DNA of 64,000 nt from positions 34,814,357 through 34,878,356 of the forward strand of contig CM050690.1 in the NCBI GenBank assembly GCA_027574665.1, in the 5' to 3' direction. The stretch is from Rhynochetos jubatus (lineage: Eukaryota > Chordata > Aves > Eurypygiformes > Rhynochetidae). Positions 1-14,100 of the stretch are shown in pieces. Each line of letters begins with the position of its first letter. The stretch's first letter is position 1. A model generated the notes under the pieces. It searched no databases. It was not told the DNA's origin and saw only the letters and a program-made list of their open reading frames with translations. The translations under genes were made by a program, and so were the position numbers.

Positions 1-3000
1 AGCACCTTCAGTTTCAACTCAGATTTCAGTTCAGCCACATCAAAAGCACAGGCCAGGGCCTGACCACAGGCACTTCTAGACACATATTTCCTTCTCCACT
101 AATGATCACTGGTTACTGACTCAACACTCAGCTCAGAACAGCAGTAAGGGTTGTGTTAGGCATATGCTTAAAATGAAGCACCTGCTTCAGAGCTTCCTTG
201 AACACCACTGTTCACAGGATGCCCAAAACCAATTGCCAGTCAGTTGTGAGCTTCTGGCAGTCTTTATTGGACTGCTGAATCCAAGCACCCACAGCAGTGC
301 CATAACAACAGTGAAGTAAGGTGGAGTGCTTTTCTGCTGTTGACAAACTCTCAGCAAGGCTAAGAAGTGTTTTCCAAGAAGGACCAGTGAAGGAAAACAT
401 GACTACACTGACCAAACTTTAAAGGTGTTGAGGGCTTCAAAGGGATATGCCTTCTGCATATGCTGTAATAAGAAACTCAAGTATTACAGAGCTTTCAGGT
501 ATCATCAGCATTCTGCTGGATAAAGTCCCTGCTATGCACACAGTAATTGTAGTGTTGCTTAATACACACAATTTAAAAATGGCTGTGTGCTAAGCAGATT
601 ACAGTAGCAGGTAAATAACATATGCAGTCTAGCTAAGGTTATGACAGGCTTAAAAGAATTACAGTTTTAACTTAATATGCTATCACTTTAAAATCCATAC
701 TGTAGCTGTAAAATGCCACAAAAATGACCACTTTATGGATAGAAATTAGGATATATTTTCTTGATGCCTACCTGAAAGCAGCTGTGTGGTTCATTTTAAT
801 TTATAATCGCACATACATAGTTCCTTTCTTGGACTTAAGCATTTGCTTCCAAATGTCAGTTTGTGAAAGCAAGCACTCCCTAGCCCCACAGTGGCCTTGT
901 ATTATGTTCACTAGTTGTTATTACTAGCAATATTGGGCTAGAATCTAAACCAGAAAGCCTAGTGGATCAGCTTCTGCAATGTGCACACTATCCACAGGGA
1001 GGAGACTGCTATGCCAGATCCCTGAACTATGATGTTCTCCAAAGAGCTTCCAAGGGGAAACCACCACTGTTTCACACATGAAAAGTTGCACTTTCAACAA
1101 AACAATGTCATTCCACTTGCCACCACTTTCAGCACTCATCTTTTAAGTGAAATTAGCACTTTGAAAGGTAACAGATAAACTGACCTTGAATATTGATTTA
1201 TCTATTTGCAAATGTCAAGCTTCCAGGATTGCTCTAGAAGGACCATGTCTTAGCCGTGAAGCAAGCCATCTAGTTCTGGAGTTTGCTAAAGTTTGTTCAC
1301 TTTCTGGCTTTATATGTTCCATATCCTGCTTCACAGGTGCTAGGAAATGGTGAGGCTTGTCTAAGGCAGAAATTGCAGTTTTAAGAAGGAAACTAGGCCT
1401 GCAGTACTAAATGCTGTGGAAGTCGATTTTTGTTGCCCAAGGACCTGCACCCATCCATCCATGCATCCATCTGCCTATTCAATGTAAACCCAGCTTTCTT
1501 GCATATTACTGCTCCAGAGAAAAGCCCTCAACTGATTGTCAGCAAGCTGCAATTTTCCTGTGCCAATTAAAAATGCATGTCAGCACTCTGCCATGATCAC
1601 TGTTTCAACTTCTGCTGCCCAACAGCCATGGGAACCCAGAGCCCTGTTCCCTGATGTTTGTGAGCAAATGGGTAGGCTCTCATGTAAAGAACAAGCAAAT
1701 GAAGCCTTGTGATCCTGCTTGCGAACAGGAGGCTGTGGGTGGAGCTGGGGGAAGCCAACCTACAGAGACCTGGAAGAACCAGGCTGCATGTGGGGCTGCA
1801 TAGATGAGATGCAAGCCACAGGCTGGGAAAGGCACATGAAATAACATTGCTAGGATGACTACTTAATCAATCCACATCAGGTTCATGCTTTACTCATTCG
1901 TAGCATGAAGAGGGAGGGATGAATGGATTGGCCACACTTTTGCAGTGCATGCCAGCTGCAACTCAGTCTTACCTTGCAGCACTGGGGATTGTGCTGCTGA
2001 GGGCACACCAGGGCTTTGGGGCTCCAGAGCCATGCCATAGGGTGCTGTGGGGGCTGACCAAAGACAGGACAGGGACTAGCCAGAACAAGGAGTAATGTCT
2101 CTTTCTGCTAAATGCTGTGGCCATGTCTGGCGAGTCTCCAGCACTTCTGGAGAGGATGTCAAATCCACCCCCCAGCTTTTGTAGGCATTGTGTTACATAA
2201 CCCTTTCCCCTTTTTTTTCAGTTTCTGGCTCTAAGTAGTTGATTACTCTGAATTCATGCAGTAAAAAGCACAGCAACCAATAGCACAGCCCTAGAAAACG
2301 GACTTCCTCATTTACGTTCAGTGTTCCCAGGTTCCCACGATTCCCACAGAGTGACATTGCAGTAATGTGTCACAGCGCTTTGTATATTCTCTAAAGGCTA
2401 GTGAGGCTTTCTCTGCCAACAGGATAAAAGTATTCTTTTCACTTTGTCAGCCCAATGAACCTGAACGACTAACCCATGGGTTTCAGCCCTGCTCCTGCCC
2501 AGTGCCCTGCCTGTCCTGACTGCCGCATCTTTCCAGAGCCATGCTGATCTCAGACCTTTTGCAATTCAGGCTGGTGGTCTTGCAAGCAGCAACGCAGTTC
2601 AGCATATGCTTAAATTAACTGTCATGTCACAAGTGCATACTCTGTCTCTTTAATGCAACTGGATCTTAGTTCATCAAACTGGAACCGAGCTATACCTTTT
2701 GATTCATTTGTTCACCTCCTCCTAAAGAAGTATCCTGTATACTTGCAGGATTACAGTGTTTTCAGGGTAGCTTTTGCTATTTATGTTTTCGTTTTCAGAT
2801 TTTTTTTTTCCCCTTCTCAGGATGATTTTACTGCAAAGAAATGTTCTCTGCAAAAATTACCGCATCTTATTGCTAAAACTGAAAACCTCTCCTCTCTTGG
2901 TGAACATCTGCTCTTTCCTCATCATAAAATGCTGGCAAATGTTTCTCTCAGAACAACAACAGAAAAATCAATAATTGTTATTTTCATTTCTCCCATACCC

Positions 3001-3524
3001 TGGCCTTGCAGACAAAGTCAATGTCTCCTCTTAAAATATCATCAGTCCTGCCATGTCCACTTGCAGAAAACCAATATATTATTTTCAGTCATAACAAGCC
3101 ATACCACTCCAGCACATGAGGTTACTGAATTATGAAATACGGCAAAATTTTAGCCAATAGCTAAAATGCGTCCTTTCATTTTTACTTTTAACACTGCTTT
3201 AGTTCATCTCTGTTCAAAAGTGGCTTATGTCTAAAGTTCCCAATTAATTCTACCAGTGATCTGGCCAGAAAGCTGAAACAACGTCTAGAACAACATTTAC
3301 TACAGTGCAAATGCTCTCTTCAGTTGTGCTACCTCAGTTCAATATCGTGTGTCAACTTTGTGTCACTGGAGATAAAATTCTTCTCATTAGTCTCTATGAA
3401 AATGTGAGCAGTATGGAGAAGATGAAGAAAGACCAAGTACTCAGAGTTCCACGTAACGCAAGCAGCAGAAGACAACAAATGGCAGGATCCTAAGAAACAA
3501 GAGTCGCCCTGACACGTAACCTTC
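1..3524 (-). other. NTRK2: Downstream NTRK2 intron, far end; nothing recognisable
   Basis: No exon of the NTRK2 C-lobe and no other gene is seen. A 160-codon plus-strand frame at 2653-3135 is open by chance as far as can be judged: it is rich in Phe, Ser and Leu and spans a T-rich tract. A short catc/catg repeat occurs near 1452-1475. Membership of the NTRK2 intron is inferred because the terminal kinase exons were not found anywhere below 34190. Confidence 0.6.
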
Positions 3525-3825
3525 AGCTGCTTGTGGAATTCACTGCCACAATATACTGCCAACCCCCAAGGCCTACCTGGCATCAAAAAATTATTAACAC
3601 CCTCACGGAAGATAAAATCTTACAAGGGCTATCAAACAGAAAGATACCGTTTCTGGTCCAGGAAGTGCCTGAGCCAGAGTGCCAAGAGAGTATATGAGGG
3701 AAATACCAGTATATGCTTAACCTGTTTTGATACTATTCCACAGGCAGTGGTTACTCACAGTGACAGGATCCTGGACTACAGGAGTCCTTGGAGACTTTGG
3801 AGAAACTACATCTATGTTCCTATGC
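3525..3825 (+). repeat. Old CR1-type LINE 3' end
   Basis: The plus strand reads like the 3' untranslated tail of an old sauropsid CR1 (chicken-repeat-1 clade) element. Landmarks in order are TGTGGAATTCACTGCCACA near 3533, GGCATCAAAAAATTATTAAC near 3578, GTGACAGGATCCTGGACTA near 3760 and a terminal CTATGTTCCTATG near 3811. The spacing of these blocks fits the family tail I know, with many substitutions. The overlapping 124-codon frame is therefore repeat, not a gene. No target-site duplication was identified. Confidence 0.72.
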
Positions 3826-6735
3826 AGGTGGGCCACACACTGCAATATGCAGTTCTTATCAAACTTCTCAGCCATGCTTATGGAGGGCTAGAAACGTTCT
3901 ACTAAAAGGGTGGAATGAAAGAGAGATATCACATGGAATTAAGATATCTGAATGATCTAATGTATCTTACAATTCGGCATCTTCCAAACCTTTTCACATG
4001 CTAAGTCGAAAGGACATAGAAACTGTACCTACTGTTGTGTTTTACACCACGCAGTACCACGTTGGGTCAGCCAAATATACAGGATAAGTAATAAACTGCA
4101 GTAATTACTGCATTACAGAGCACTTACTCTTCCCAGAAAGGAAGATAAAGTGCCCTGGAGGTAAGACCAGATGAGTGCTATGAAGAAGGTGACATGATTC
4201 ACATCTCTGATTAAAAGAGATGTCCCTTATCAGAGGGACAGAAGGAAAGAATCGAGTAGAAATCTGCAGCACTAAAAAGTAATGGATTATTGCTCTTTGG
4301 GGTCCCAGGATGAAGTGTGCACGTGTGAAACAAACAAACAAAAAAGTCCATTCCTTTAAAATATAATTTATTTTACTTTAAAATGAGAAAAATTTCTACT
4401 GTTAAACAATGAATGATAATCTAAGTGAAAAGAAAGGGAGGTATACTGCGGTAAATTGAAGAGAAAGCCAAATTGAACAGTGTGTTTCAATGAATTCAGT
4501 GGACATCTAGATTTGCTTCTGTAGGTGGGAATTTAGGACCTCGCTGAAAAAGCAGGGAGATGGGATCACTATAATCCAGCGAAGACTTGGCACATTGAAC
4601 CAGCCAGCCTCTCCTTTCTAAAACACCTTGTATTTTCCTAATTTGCCGTATCAAGTTATGCCATAGCATAGTCACTGATCACTCCAGCGGCACAACTTGC
4701 AACTCAGAATACTGAGCTCATGTGAAGGCTTGTGTTTTCCTTTACAAGAAGCTGACCTTGTACCACTTGTACCCTACCACTATTTCCACACCTGAGTGTC
4801 TGCTGATTGTACCAGTGAATGAAGAGAGGTGTCAGGTACCAGCAGACAAACAGCTGGAACAACTAATGCTAAAATCGTCATGGGCTCTGGGATGAGCATC
4901 TAACGTGTCCAAGTCAACTGCAAAACAATTTTGCAATGCAATATTAATGAACTATAGCTACTGCCTTTCTGATTTTCGAAGCAACAGTTTACAAAATATC
5001 AAATTCTATCTTTGTATTAAACCCAAATAGTCTGGGCTACCAGACCCAAGGAGGTTTTAAAAATAACCTTTAATATGCTTTGGAAACCTGGCCTCTACAA
5101 GTCTGCACCATGGTTGAAATGTTAACTTCTGTTTGCTTTTTTAAACAGGGAGTTTGAGGTGTAATGTGATAAGATGCTCACTCTATATGAACAAGCAGCA
5201 GTTACTGGAGGGCAGACTCTGAAATCCAAGTATCATGTCACATAAGCCAGTTTGTGTTCTCTAGGAAATCTCTACTCCTGATGCGAAGTCTTGAAGCTAT
5301 TTCTCAAGTACTAGAGATCATAACCTTTTCCCATATTTATTTTACTGAAAAGCACATTTTTTTCAAATTTACTGTAGGTTAATGTTGCAAGTCTGGCTCT
5401 ATTGGTCATGTGAAATTACATCACAGGAGAAGAGGGGAGCAGCAGAGCTTGGTTTGTAGCTTTACTTCTCCCTTGTGAGTCACAAAAGTGTTTCCATAAC
5501 GTACACCGCATGGGAGCCCCACAGTCTTTAGCTGAAACGTCTCAGATGTTCCAGTTCTTTGAATTTTGTTAGATAGTCTCTCCCCCTCTCCCTCCACGGT
5601 TAATTCATCACGTGGCTTACAGATACCAAGACCAGCTAACTGCTACACATATGTGAGGCAACAAAATGAGTCAAGTCTTTAGTTTCACAAATCCTAAGAA
5701 TATGGGAAAACCTGCTGAGTTCCCACATCTTTCCCTCAAGTGAAAGAGGTTGTTTTGAACCATCAGTGCAAAAGGGAAACAAGTAAGTCAACCATTTTAT
5801 GTCAGCTATTTTGGCTTGTTGACAGGCACGAAGTTGGGGAAGTCACGTGAGAACAAATCTGTCAACTACTCACTGCCTGCACAGAGTTCAGAAATGTACT
5901 GTCTCCAGCCAGAAGGATCATGAAGGCAGTGCGAGGTTTCATAAATTCAAAGGAAGACCAGTAATCTTACTATTTCAGAGAATCAGTGATTGCTCTTTTC
6001 TGAGAAGAATTAACTCTTCTCAGGGAGAAGTCTGATCACTACCACAACCTTGATCTGCCTTCCGTGCCTGCACTGGGAGTGTCTACACTGATAGTGTCCA
6101 CAGGCTAATTGAAGTCTATGCAGATAGACAACCACATTGGCAGGGACCTGAGAGAGGCTAAATTATACTGGTCCTCAGCCAGATAATAATAAACAAGGCA
6201 ATGGCAAGGTCCTTGTGATCATTTTTCTTCTCTTTTGCAGTCTTGATAATGTTTTCTTCTTCTCACTTTCTCTGGGCCAAAAAAATCTGTTTACATCAAC
6301 TGGAAAATACAAGAGAAACAATTCACTAAAACAGCACAGAAAAACTTCTCTGTTGTTTTCTTTCCATGAATTCTAGTTTTTGTTTCCTCACTTGTACTGT
6401 GACATCATTCTATGAGTTGGAATAGGCGTTTGCCCTGAAATGAGGCATCCATCAAACAACACGCAATATGATCATTAAAAATGCCAGTAACTGCTATTAC
6501 CAAAAAAATAAAATAAAAATTACTCATTTCTGTGGAGCTTGCAAAATTCTAAATTGTTCTTATCAAATTCATATGTTGATTTATTCCTCAAGCCATGCTT
6601 AAACTATTGTTCTTGGACACAAGAGCTAAAATGTAGCCCAAACAGTGATGAAATAATTTCATAGTTCTTGGCTGAATCTCTACACTGGTGCAAAGGGAGA
6701 ATTTACACCAGCAGAGGGCCGTGAACCACAAATTT

Positions 6736-6765
6736 GGGGTTTGGGTTTGTATTTGGGTTTGAGGG
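6736..6765 (+). repeat. G-tract cluster of G-quadruplex type
   Basis: Four G runs (GGGG at 6736, GGG at 6743, 6755 and 6763) are separated by 3, 9 and 5 bases in a T-rich context. This fits a relaxed G-quadruplex pattern on the plus strand, which is the non-transcribed sense opposite to NTRK2. Confidence 0.7.
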
Positions 6766-9700
6766 TTTTTTTTCTTAATTCTTTTCAGTGCATGTCTCTA
6801 CCCTCAGCACCGTCATTTTCCATTGCAGACACATTATACTGCATTGTGTATACAATGGCTCTTGGAATTCACACGACTGCATTTGTTTAACACCAACACT
6901 GAGCTGTAAATTCTGCCTGTGATGCTAAGGCATCTTTCTGCCTCTAAAGCACGGCCACATAATCTCCTGACACGCAAGCATTCGTAGAAGGTGTCAGTCT
7001 AGCAAAAAATGCCCCCTAAAATTTTCCTGGGTGGATCAGCTCCCTGATGGCATGTCATCAGGGTGGAGGTTTGGCTTTCTGACATAGAGCCTGTTGAACT
7101 TGCTCATTCCCAGGTGATCCTGGGGATCAGAGGAAGAACATGGCAATCTTTGAAAGGCTTTAGGACTCTGCACCAGCGTTGCTGCATACAAGGTAAGGGC
7201 GCTATGAAGATTTAACAAATACGGATTTCCACACCATGGACTGTGCAAAGTACTCCACACACCCTTCACCAAACGCCACTGGTGTGTGAACAAAGGAGAA
7301 GAGGCAGGTGGGAAAGAAACCCACAACAACGTGTATTCTACCCACTTTTCCCTCACATATTTTGCAGTGACCCAAGGGAGCATTCTGGAAAATCTTCTAC
7401 CTCCTCTGAGCACGACACTTCTCCTTACTGTAACCATGCAGCACTGAGGTGGTTCCTTCCTCACTGCATGCATACCTTCCTGTCTGGATGGGTAAGAATC
7501 CTATTAAACGTTGATTCCTCTGCTTGCTGCTCTGCTCTAATACTATCATCAATTCAAAATCAACGCATAAACATTATCTTAATTTCACTGCTCAAATAGA
7601 AGTAGGATCTGCAGTAAAACTGAGAGCTCAAAGGTTAGACACCCCATTTTTTTAAAAACAGGCTGCAATTTTACACCGAAATAGTTAGGACAGTCATTTA
7701 ATCTTTTGAGAGTTTGACTGTTAAAAGTGGAAGTCAACGATACCATCTTCAATACAAATCTTACATGCAGCACTCCCAGACCCCAGAGCTGCTAGACTCC
7801 AGGAGGTCCTGGCGACGTTCGACATAAGCCAAGTGGGAAACGAATGTCTCATATTGTTAAGGCAACGTATTTCAATTTGTTTGGGATTTTCTGAGATTGT
7901 CTACAGCCCCTGTGTTTTGGCCACTTCAGGAATACTTCAGACTAGGACTCCTAACATAACCTTTGTGAAAATCTGGCACTAAACCAAGTCATATTTAAAT
8001 TAGGTTGGCACTCATTTTTTGACATATTCTTGTGTAATGCGTAGGTCAGTGAAGTCCTGATCCACACGAGGCTCCTACACGATTGCAGTACATGTACTTT
8101 CTCTAGCCCCTTGTAAAAAATTGCAAATGGACTCACCATAGCAGCTGCACTTAAACTTGGTTACATGACAGTGGGTTACTATAGCCCTAATACTGTTTGT
8201 GAGTCTTTGTACTTCAGAATAATTTTAATCTCTTTAAGATTAAAACTTTTGAAATACTGTTCCATAAAGTGTGCATTTCCTTTTAGAGTCATGCTACTTT
8301 ATAATACTCTTTGGACATGTTTAGGATGATCCACGCAGAGTATTATCAAATGCACTCAGTAATGTTCTTGTTAAAATGTTATGTGCTTTGGGCCTTAGTG
8401 TATAGTTTTCTTTGTTTTCTTGCCAGGCAAACCTATTGTTCTTTCTGTGTATTAGGCTGTCACCTTCGCCTAACCCTGCATCCTGGCCTCTGCGGTTATG
8501 TCCATTGAAAGCGTCCCTGAATCGTGCCTCCACCGGGACATTTTCATTTTATGGTTCACTGTGACCTACAGGAAGGGAAGCGGTTCTGGGGTTCCCATTA
8601 GCCTTGACCCCATACTTAGAGTGCAGCCCTGTTTTATTTTCCTTTCCTCTCTGCCAGATAGGACTTTCCCTTCAAGACACTCCAGTGACTGAGCTATCTA
8701 AGAGGTTTTTGTTAACAGAAAGCAGATGCACCACTAAGTTGTCTCCTGAAAGGATCTTCCCGCTGCCATAATGATTTTGAGTTTGGAAACCAATTGCATT
8801 GTGCAAGACCCATTCTGCATGAATGCTCCAGCCTTGCAGGACATCAAAAATAAGTGTTACACCAGCCTCATGTTCATTTTAACAGTTGGCTTATCACTGA
8901 CTAGCTAACACTAACAAAGGAGAGTGCCTTGCTAGCATGGCAATTCCATGTGAATACTGACATTTTAAATGAATGTCCTCCAAGCTGCAGAAGTGTGTAA
9001 TTCATCTGTTTTAATTTGCTTTTCAATTCTTCTGAACCCTTTGCTTAGTTATCCCTGTATGAGTGACAGGGAACTCTTGATGAGAACCATGAACCAGGTA
9101 GTGAAAGAACAGGATTAATGCAAGACCATGAAAACTCCATCACAAAACGTATGCCACTTAATTCTGATATGTTACTTACATCTGGTTACATAGGATAACA
9201 TTTATAGTGGGACAGTAAATGCTCTGCTGTGTATTTGGTAAGGCTACTGAAGCCTTACTGAGATCTCACTGTCAGGGTCAGTATGACACCTTTGCTGGAA
9301 AGTGGGAGGTGGCTCCAGTTTTCTGGGAGAATTGTTGAGCCAGGGACATAGTCAAGTGGGAGTTAGTAATTTGAAACCAAAAATAATGCTACATGCACTT
9401 TCTTTGACTGTTTTAAACAGATAACAATGAGTATCATACGTGAGCCAATACAGACCATGCTTCTGTCAGACAGGAATTAAGTCTGACAATTCCTGAACAA
9501 AATTCAATCTGACTTCTTACACTTTAAGGTCAGATGGCTTCCCAGCATCCATGCTCCCCTCTTGACAGGCCTGACACATTAATGGCAGAAGAAAGTTACT
9601 GCCTCCAAGACTGTCTTAGATCTTGAGAAAGCAGGGGAGAACTTCCCTGTTCAACAAACTTAACATGGGTTACTCCCTCTGATAGGCACGTACTCAAATA

Positions 9701-11183
9701 AGGGCCTCTTTATTCTCAGAAGGACCACTTTAATGAACAAGCATCTACTAAACGAAGCAACAGCTCAACAGCCCAGCCGTGGGGAGTGGGGAAAGAAGCC
9801 CAGATGAATACCAACAGAAAAGAGGTTGCAAGTAGTCACAACCATAGACCATGACATGCAGGAATGGATGCCCAGTCACCCTTCTGTCTATTGCAAAGCA
9901 TCTCTAATAAGCAAGCACACAAGCAGTCATCAGTGAGCACTATGTCCCACATAACCCTCTTACTGCACTCAGTTGCCCTGGGGATGGGATGAAGCCTGGG
10001 AAGAATCCTTCAGCCCTAATCTTGCATGCGCCTTTCAGTTATTTCAGAAAGTACCCAGTAACATTAGCAGCCTCCTGCATAAGGTGATCTATGGACAACA
10101 CACTGCCAAGTTATGAGAAACCTCAACCCTTTTCTGCTTCATGGAAAGCAATGCAATATTCAGAACAAACTCTGCTGAAAAGAATATAATATCACAATAA
10201 GAACAATAATAAATAGCATTTAATCTCTCCAGCATGTAGAACACAAAAACAACAGTGTCCTTGTTTATTTGTTTTTCCTACAGGACAGAGGGGTAGGAAA
10301 TAAAAGAAAGTAAGGCAGAACCGTTACCATCTCCAAGAGAACACAGATAGCTTTCCACTGCTTTGCAGGGCCCCATGAGACCTTCCTGGCAGGAGACAAG
10401 GCAAAGTCCAATGGCTCCTGAAGGATTTCACAGGTTGTGAGCAGCTGTCAGAAAGCCCTGATGAAATTGTGTGTTCCAGCTGTCACCACCAGAAATAGCG
10501 CTTTCCCCTGAGTCAAGGAGCACAGCCTCCCTGGGTGAGCCTCTAGGCTCTCCCTAGTTGAAACTCAGGCAGAAGTTTGGGGAAAGAACTCAGCATGCAC
10601 AATGACCCCAGATTTCTAGGGGTCTTAGGACTGTGTCTGCCACCACAGGGAGGTGTTCTCTCCAAAACAGTTAATAGCATTTACATTCTGTCTTGCAGCA
10701 GAACTACAGCTTCTCGTTATTCTGCATTTGCACCAGGAATTTCTTCTGTAATGTCTAACACTGAGCCAACAATCCCTTATCATTGCTATCCATGTCCTTG
10801 TTCTCTGAGAAGCCTAAGCTGAAATACACAACTGGCAAGTTCAGCACCTGTAAATATCTTTATTATTTCTGTCCAAGGCTTACATTCTGTGATCGATCAT
10901 GCTTTAGCACTGAGGAGGAAATTAATCTCTGAGGGGCCATGCCAAGGCCATGCCATGTAAGTCGCTCATGATGCTCTTGGCTGGAGGGTAACACTTTTTG
11001 CTGGTTATTAGCTCCAGCATGGATGCCAATCACTACAATGTATTCGCTACAAATTCACCTTCGGAATAATTAATCTTAACATGACATAATAATGGAAAAT
11101 TCTTCTTATTATTGATATTGTCAAAATGTTAATATTATAAAATACTATCACTGTTAATACGAATTATGAGAATAATAGGTATT

Positions 11184-11191
11184 ATGCAAAT
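11184..11191 (+). promoter_or_regulatory. Consensus POU octamer in an AT-rich interval
   Basis: ATGCAAAT, the canonical octamer bound by POU-domain factors, occurs in a very AT-rich stretch (about 11050-11220). One 8-mer match is expected by chance in a window this size, so activity is only a possibility. Confidence 0.15.
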
Positions 11192-14100
11192 AAAGAGAAA
11201 AATTAACTATCTTAAACAAAAGATAGAGCTGCATCTGTAAGCATGAGCTGGGATGCAGCTTCTAGAATTCTCTACTATATAGATTTTTCTACTATTTTGA
11301 AGAAATGGATAATATCTTTATATTATGCAACAGTATCCAGAAGCAGTATGTGTCTAACTGAGCCCTAGACATTTTGGTCTCCATTGTCAATACAAAGTAC
11401 AAGAGAGAAGAGTTGCCTCTGTAAAGGAAGAGGGGGATGTGTTTAGTTTAAGACCCGATTGACAGAAGAATCACACTAACTTTAGACTATCACGTTAATA
11501 TTTTGTGCTTCGGAAGTACCAGAAGCAGCAGACTGTGAGCATGGGATAAATAGAATAAAACTCAACAAGGCAGCAGAAAAGTTCACCTTTTACTGCTTTG
11601 GCATGAGAATATCTCCCCTTAAATGTCTCTTTCCCAAGAAATTCAAACTGATTTATACGAACTTCTCCCTAGTCACCACAGTGGTCAAAAAAAGCAGCTC
11701 TGCTCTGTGTGAGAAGTACTGACGTTTTGAAATGCCTTTGATTCTGTACCAGGCAAAAATACTGAACATTTTCATAAAATGAAATATTTTGAATGGTTTT
11801 GATCAAGAAATTTTGAAATTAAAAATGTTGGTGTTTTCCAGCAAAACAAAACAGCCAGATGCTCCCAGAAGATTTCAGTTTCAATGGGAACTTAAACTGA
11901 AATGTACTCAGATAATTAAAAATAAAATGTAGCTGATAGTCAATTTAGGTCACACATTCTACAGCATGCTTTTTGGTACCGTGCATCCTCTAAATTGGTT
12001 CTGAAGTGAAGCAAAGACCTACAGAAGTCTGTTAAGAAAAATCTCTGCAGTGTCTGCTGCTGGAGGAGTGGAGGTAGAACGAACATTATGCTTTTGAAGG
12101 GCAGCTTCCTGCGGAAAGTGGCATCCCCTTAAGTATCCAGAGGATTCCCAGTGTGTTTCAGGCCTTGGGCAGTTTGGCACGGTGAGAAGTTGGCAGGGGC
12201 ATGAGGAGCAGCTCAATGCAATACCATCAGTCTCTAAATTATTACCATTATCACTTTGGGGAAGAATTCCTTCAGGAATACTGCTCAGAACTGCTCCATG
12301 TACAACTCAGATATGCAAGATTTATGGTGAGGGAAGGCACATTTTAGAGATTCACAGGAAAACACAAACAAAGTTTCACACGAGATCAATAAACCGTGTC
12401 TTAAAACAATTGGACCTCATATAAAGCACTAAAACATACTATGGGGAACAAACATATATTGGGAAGAGGACTGATGATCTTACAACCTAAACAAAAACAA
12501 GCAGCAACAAAATGATTAATTAATAGGCAAATCCTTTGGAAATTTCTCTAGGCAGACTCTTTTCGTGGAAAGTGACATGATGGGAGAAAGTGAACAGCAG
12601 TTGTTAAAAAGAAAATCAAGATCTGAAATGGCACCAGTCAATGTCCACTTAAGATACTTAGAATGCTTTCCTTTTAGAGATGAAATATCTTAGCACGTGT
12701 GTATCACAAGAGAATTAATCCTTCTAACCACGTCTGACTGTCACATTGCATTCAGAAAAGTCGCAAAACATTTACAGCTCCTGTACAGCTGCACAAAATA
12801 CATGCAGCTCTGTCTGAAACACTGTCAATGCAGGACAAAATATGGCAATCATTTAACAGAACAGAGAAATCCAGAAAGAAAAAAAACAGACAATGCTACA
12901 AAATGAAGGAAAAGACCATTTCCAGCAGAAACTGGATGCCCTGCGGGAGGGGGCAGCATGTCGCTCAGCATCACAAATGGAAGCTAGCAGAGTCCTGTCT
13001 CTGTTCTCATGAAAATGCACCCTGGTCTCCAAGCTGAATCTTTTCTACAAGTCACGTCCTGCCACGCACTACGAGCTAAGTGGCAGCAGGGAAAATACTG
13101 TCTTTTCATCTGAGTTAAGTTCCCGTTCTCCTTCCCCTCTCTGCACTTACCCAGCTGAGTGTCACCATGATATCTCACTGGTTATCAAATGCACAAATTT
13201 CAGAATGCGTCATTTTTGTCCCTGTTCCTGCTCAACAGGCAACTAGAAGCTTCCCTAATTTCTGGGGCAGCTAGACTGCAGGGTGTGAACGACGCAGGGG
13301 AGCTCGTCTGTAAGACAGCAGGCAGGTGGCTGGTGTGGTAGTCTCCTTGCTGGCCCAGCCAAGGGCAGCAAACGCCCTCGACTCCATCTTCCCCTGGTCG
13401 CCTGTGCAGCCCTACCGCTGCCCGCCCTTGCGAGCACTGCCTGCCGCCTCAGCCCTGGCCCCGCATACAAATTGGCACATTTAATGACTTTCCCTTGCTC
13501 TCCCTCCTGCCTCCTCCTGAGCTGCAGTCTGGGAGCAGAGGAGCCCTGCTGCCATGGAAACCGAGCCTCCAAACGCCCTGAAACTGCCGTACCAACCTTT
13601 GGAGAAGATTCCGGCAGTGAAGCTCAAAAAAAGTAGATACTCGAGGGGGCACAAAGGCGGGAGGACTGAGAAGGGGCATTGCTGACCGTGGTAGGAGCAG
13701 GTCTGGGCTGTTCTGCCAAGGCACTGCATACTGGGCATAAGAAAGCAGACATTCAGGGGAAGAACAAATTAACCCTCTAATACCTACGTTCTTCTCCAAA
13801 ATTTTTAAAATGCTTCTCAACTCACACCCACTTACAGTCGGGATCAAATACCCCTAATGCATGCACAGGCCATGTCATCAAAGGGGTTTTGACAATCCCA
13901 AATATGACAACCCGAAGGACCGTCTGTAGCCAGAGAAAGTGCTGATTACGGTGAGCAAAATGTTGAAGGGGACCTCAGGCCTTCCACGGCACAAGCTGTC
14001 AGGGAACAACCCCCTGCCTAGCAATAGGGCTGTGATCCCGCGCCCAGCCTTTCAGTCCTGCCTCCCTTTCCCAGGCTAGCCACGGCACTGCAGTCCCATG

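Noticed and set aside
2653..3135. 160-codon plus-strand ORF
   Set aside because: Crosses a T-rich tract, has no domain and has no acceptable initiation or splice context.
3531..3905. 124-codon plus-strand ORF
   Set aside because: It is a translation of an old CR1-type tail, not a gene.
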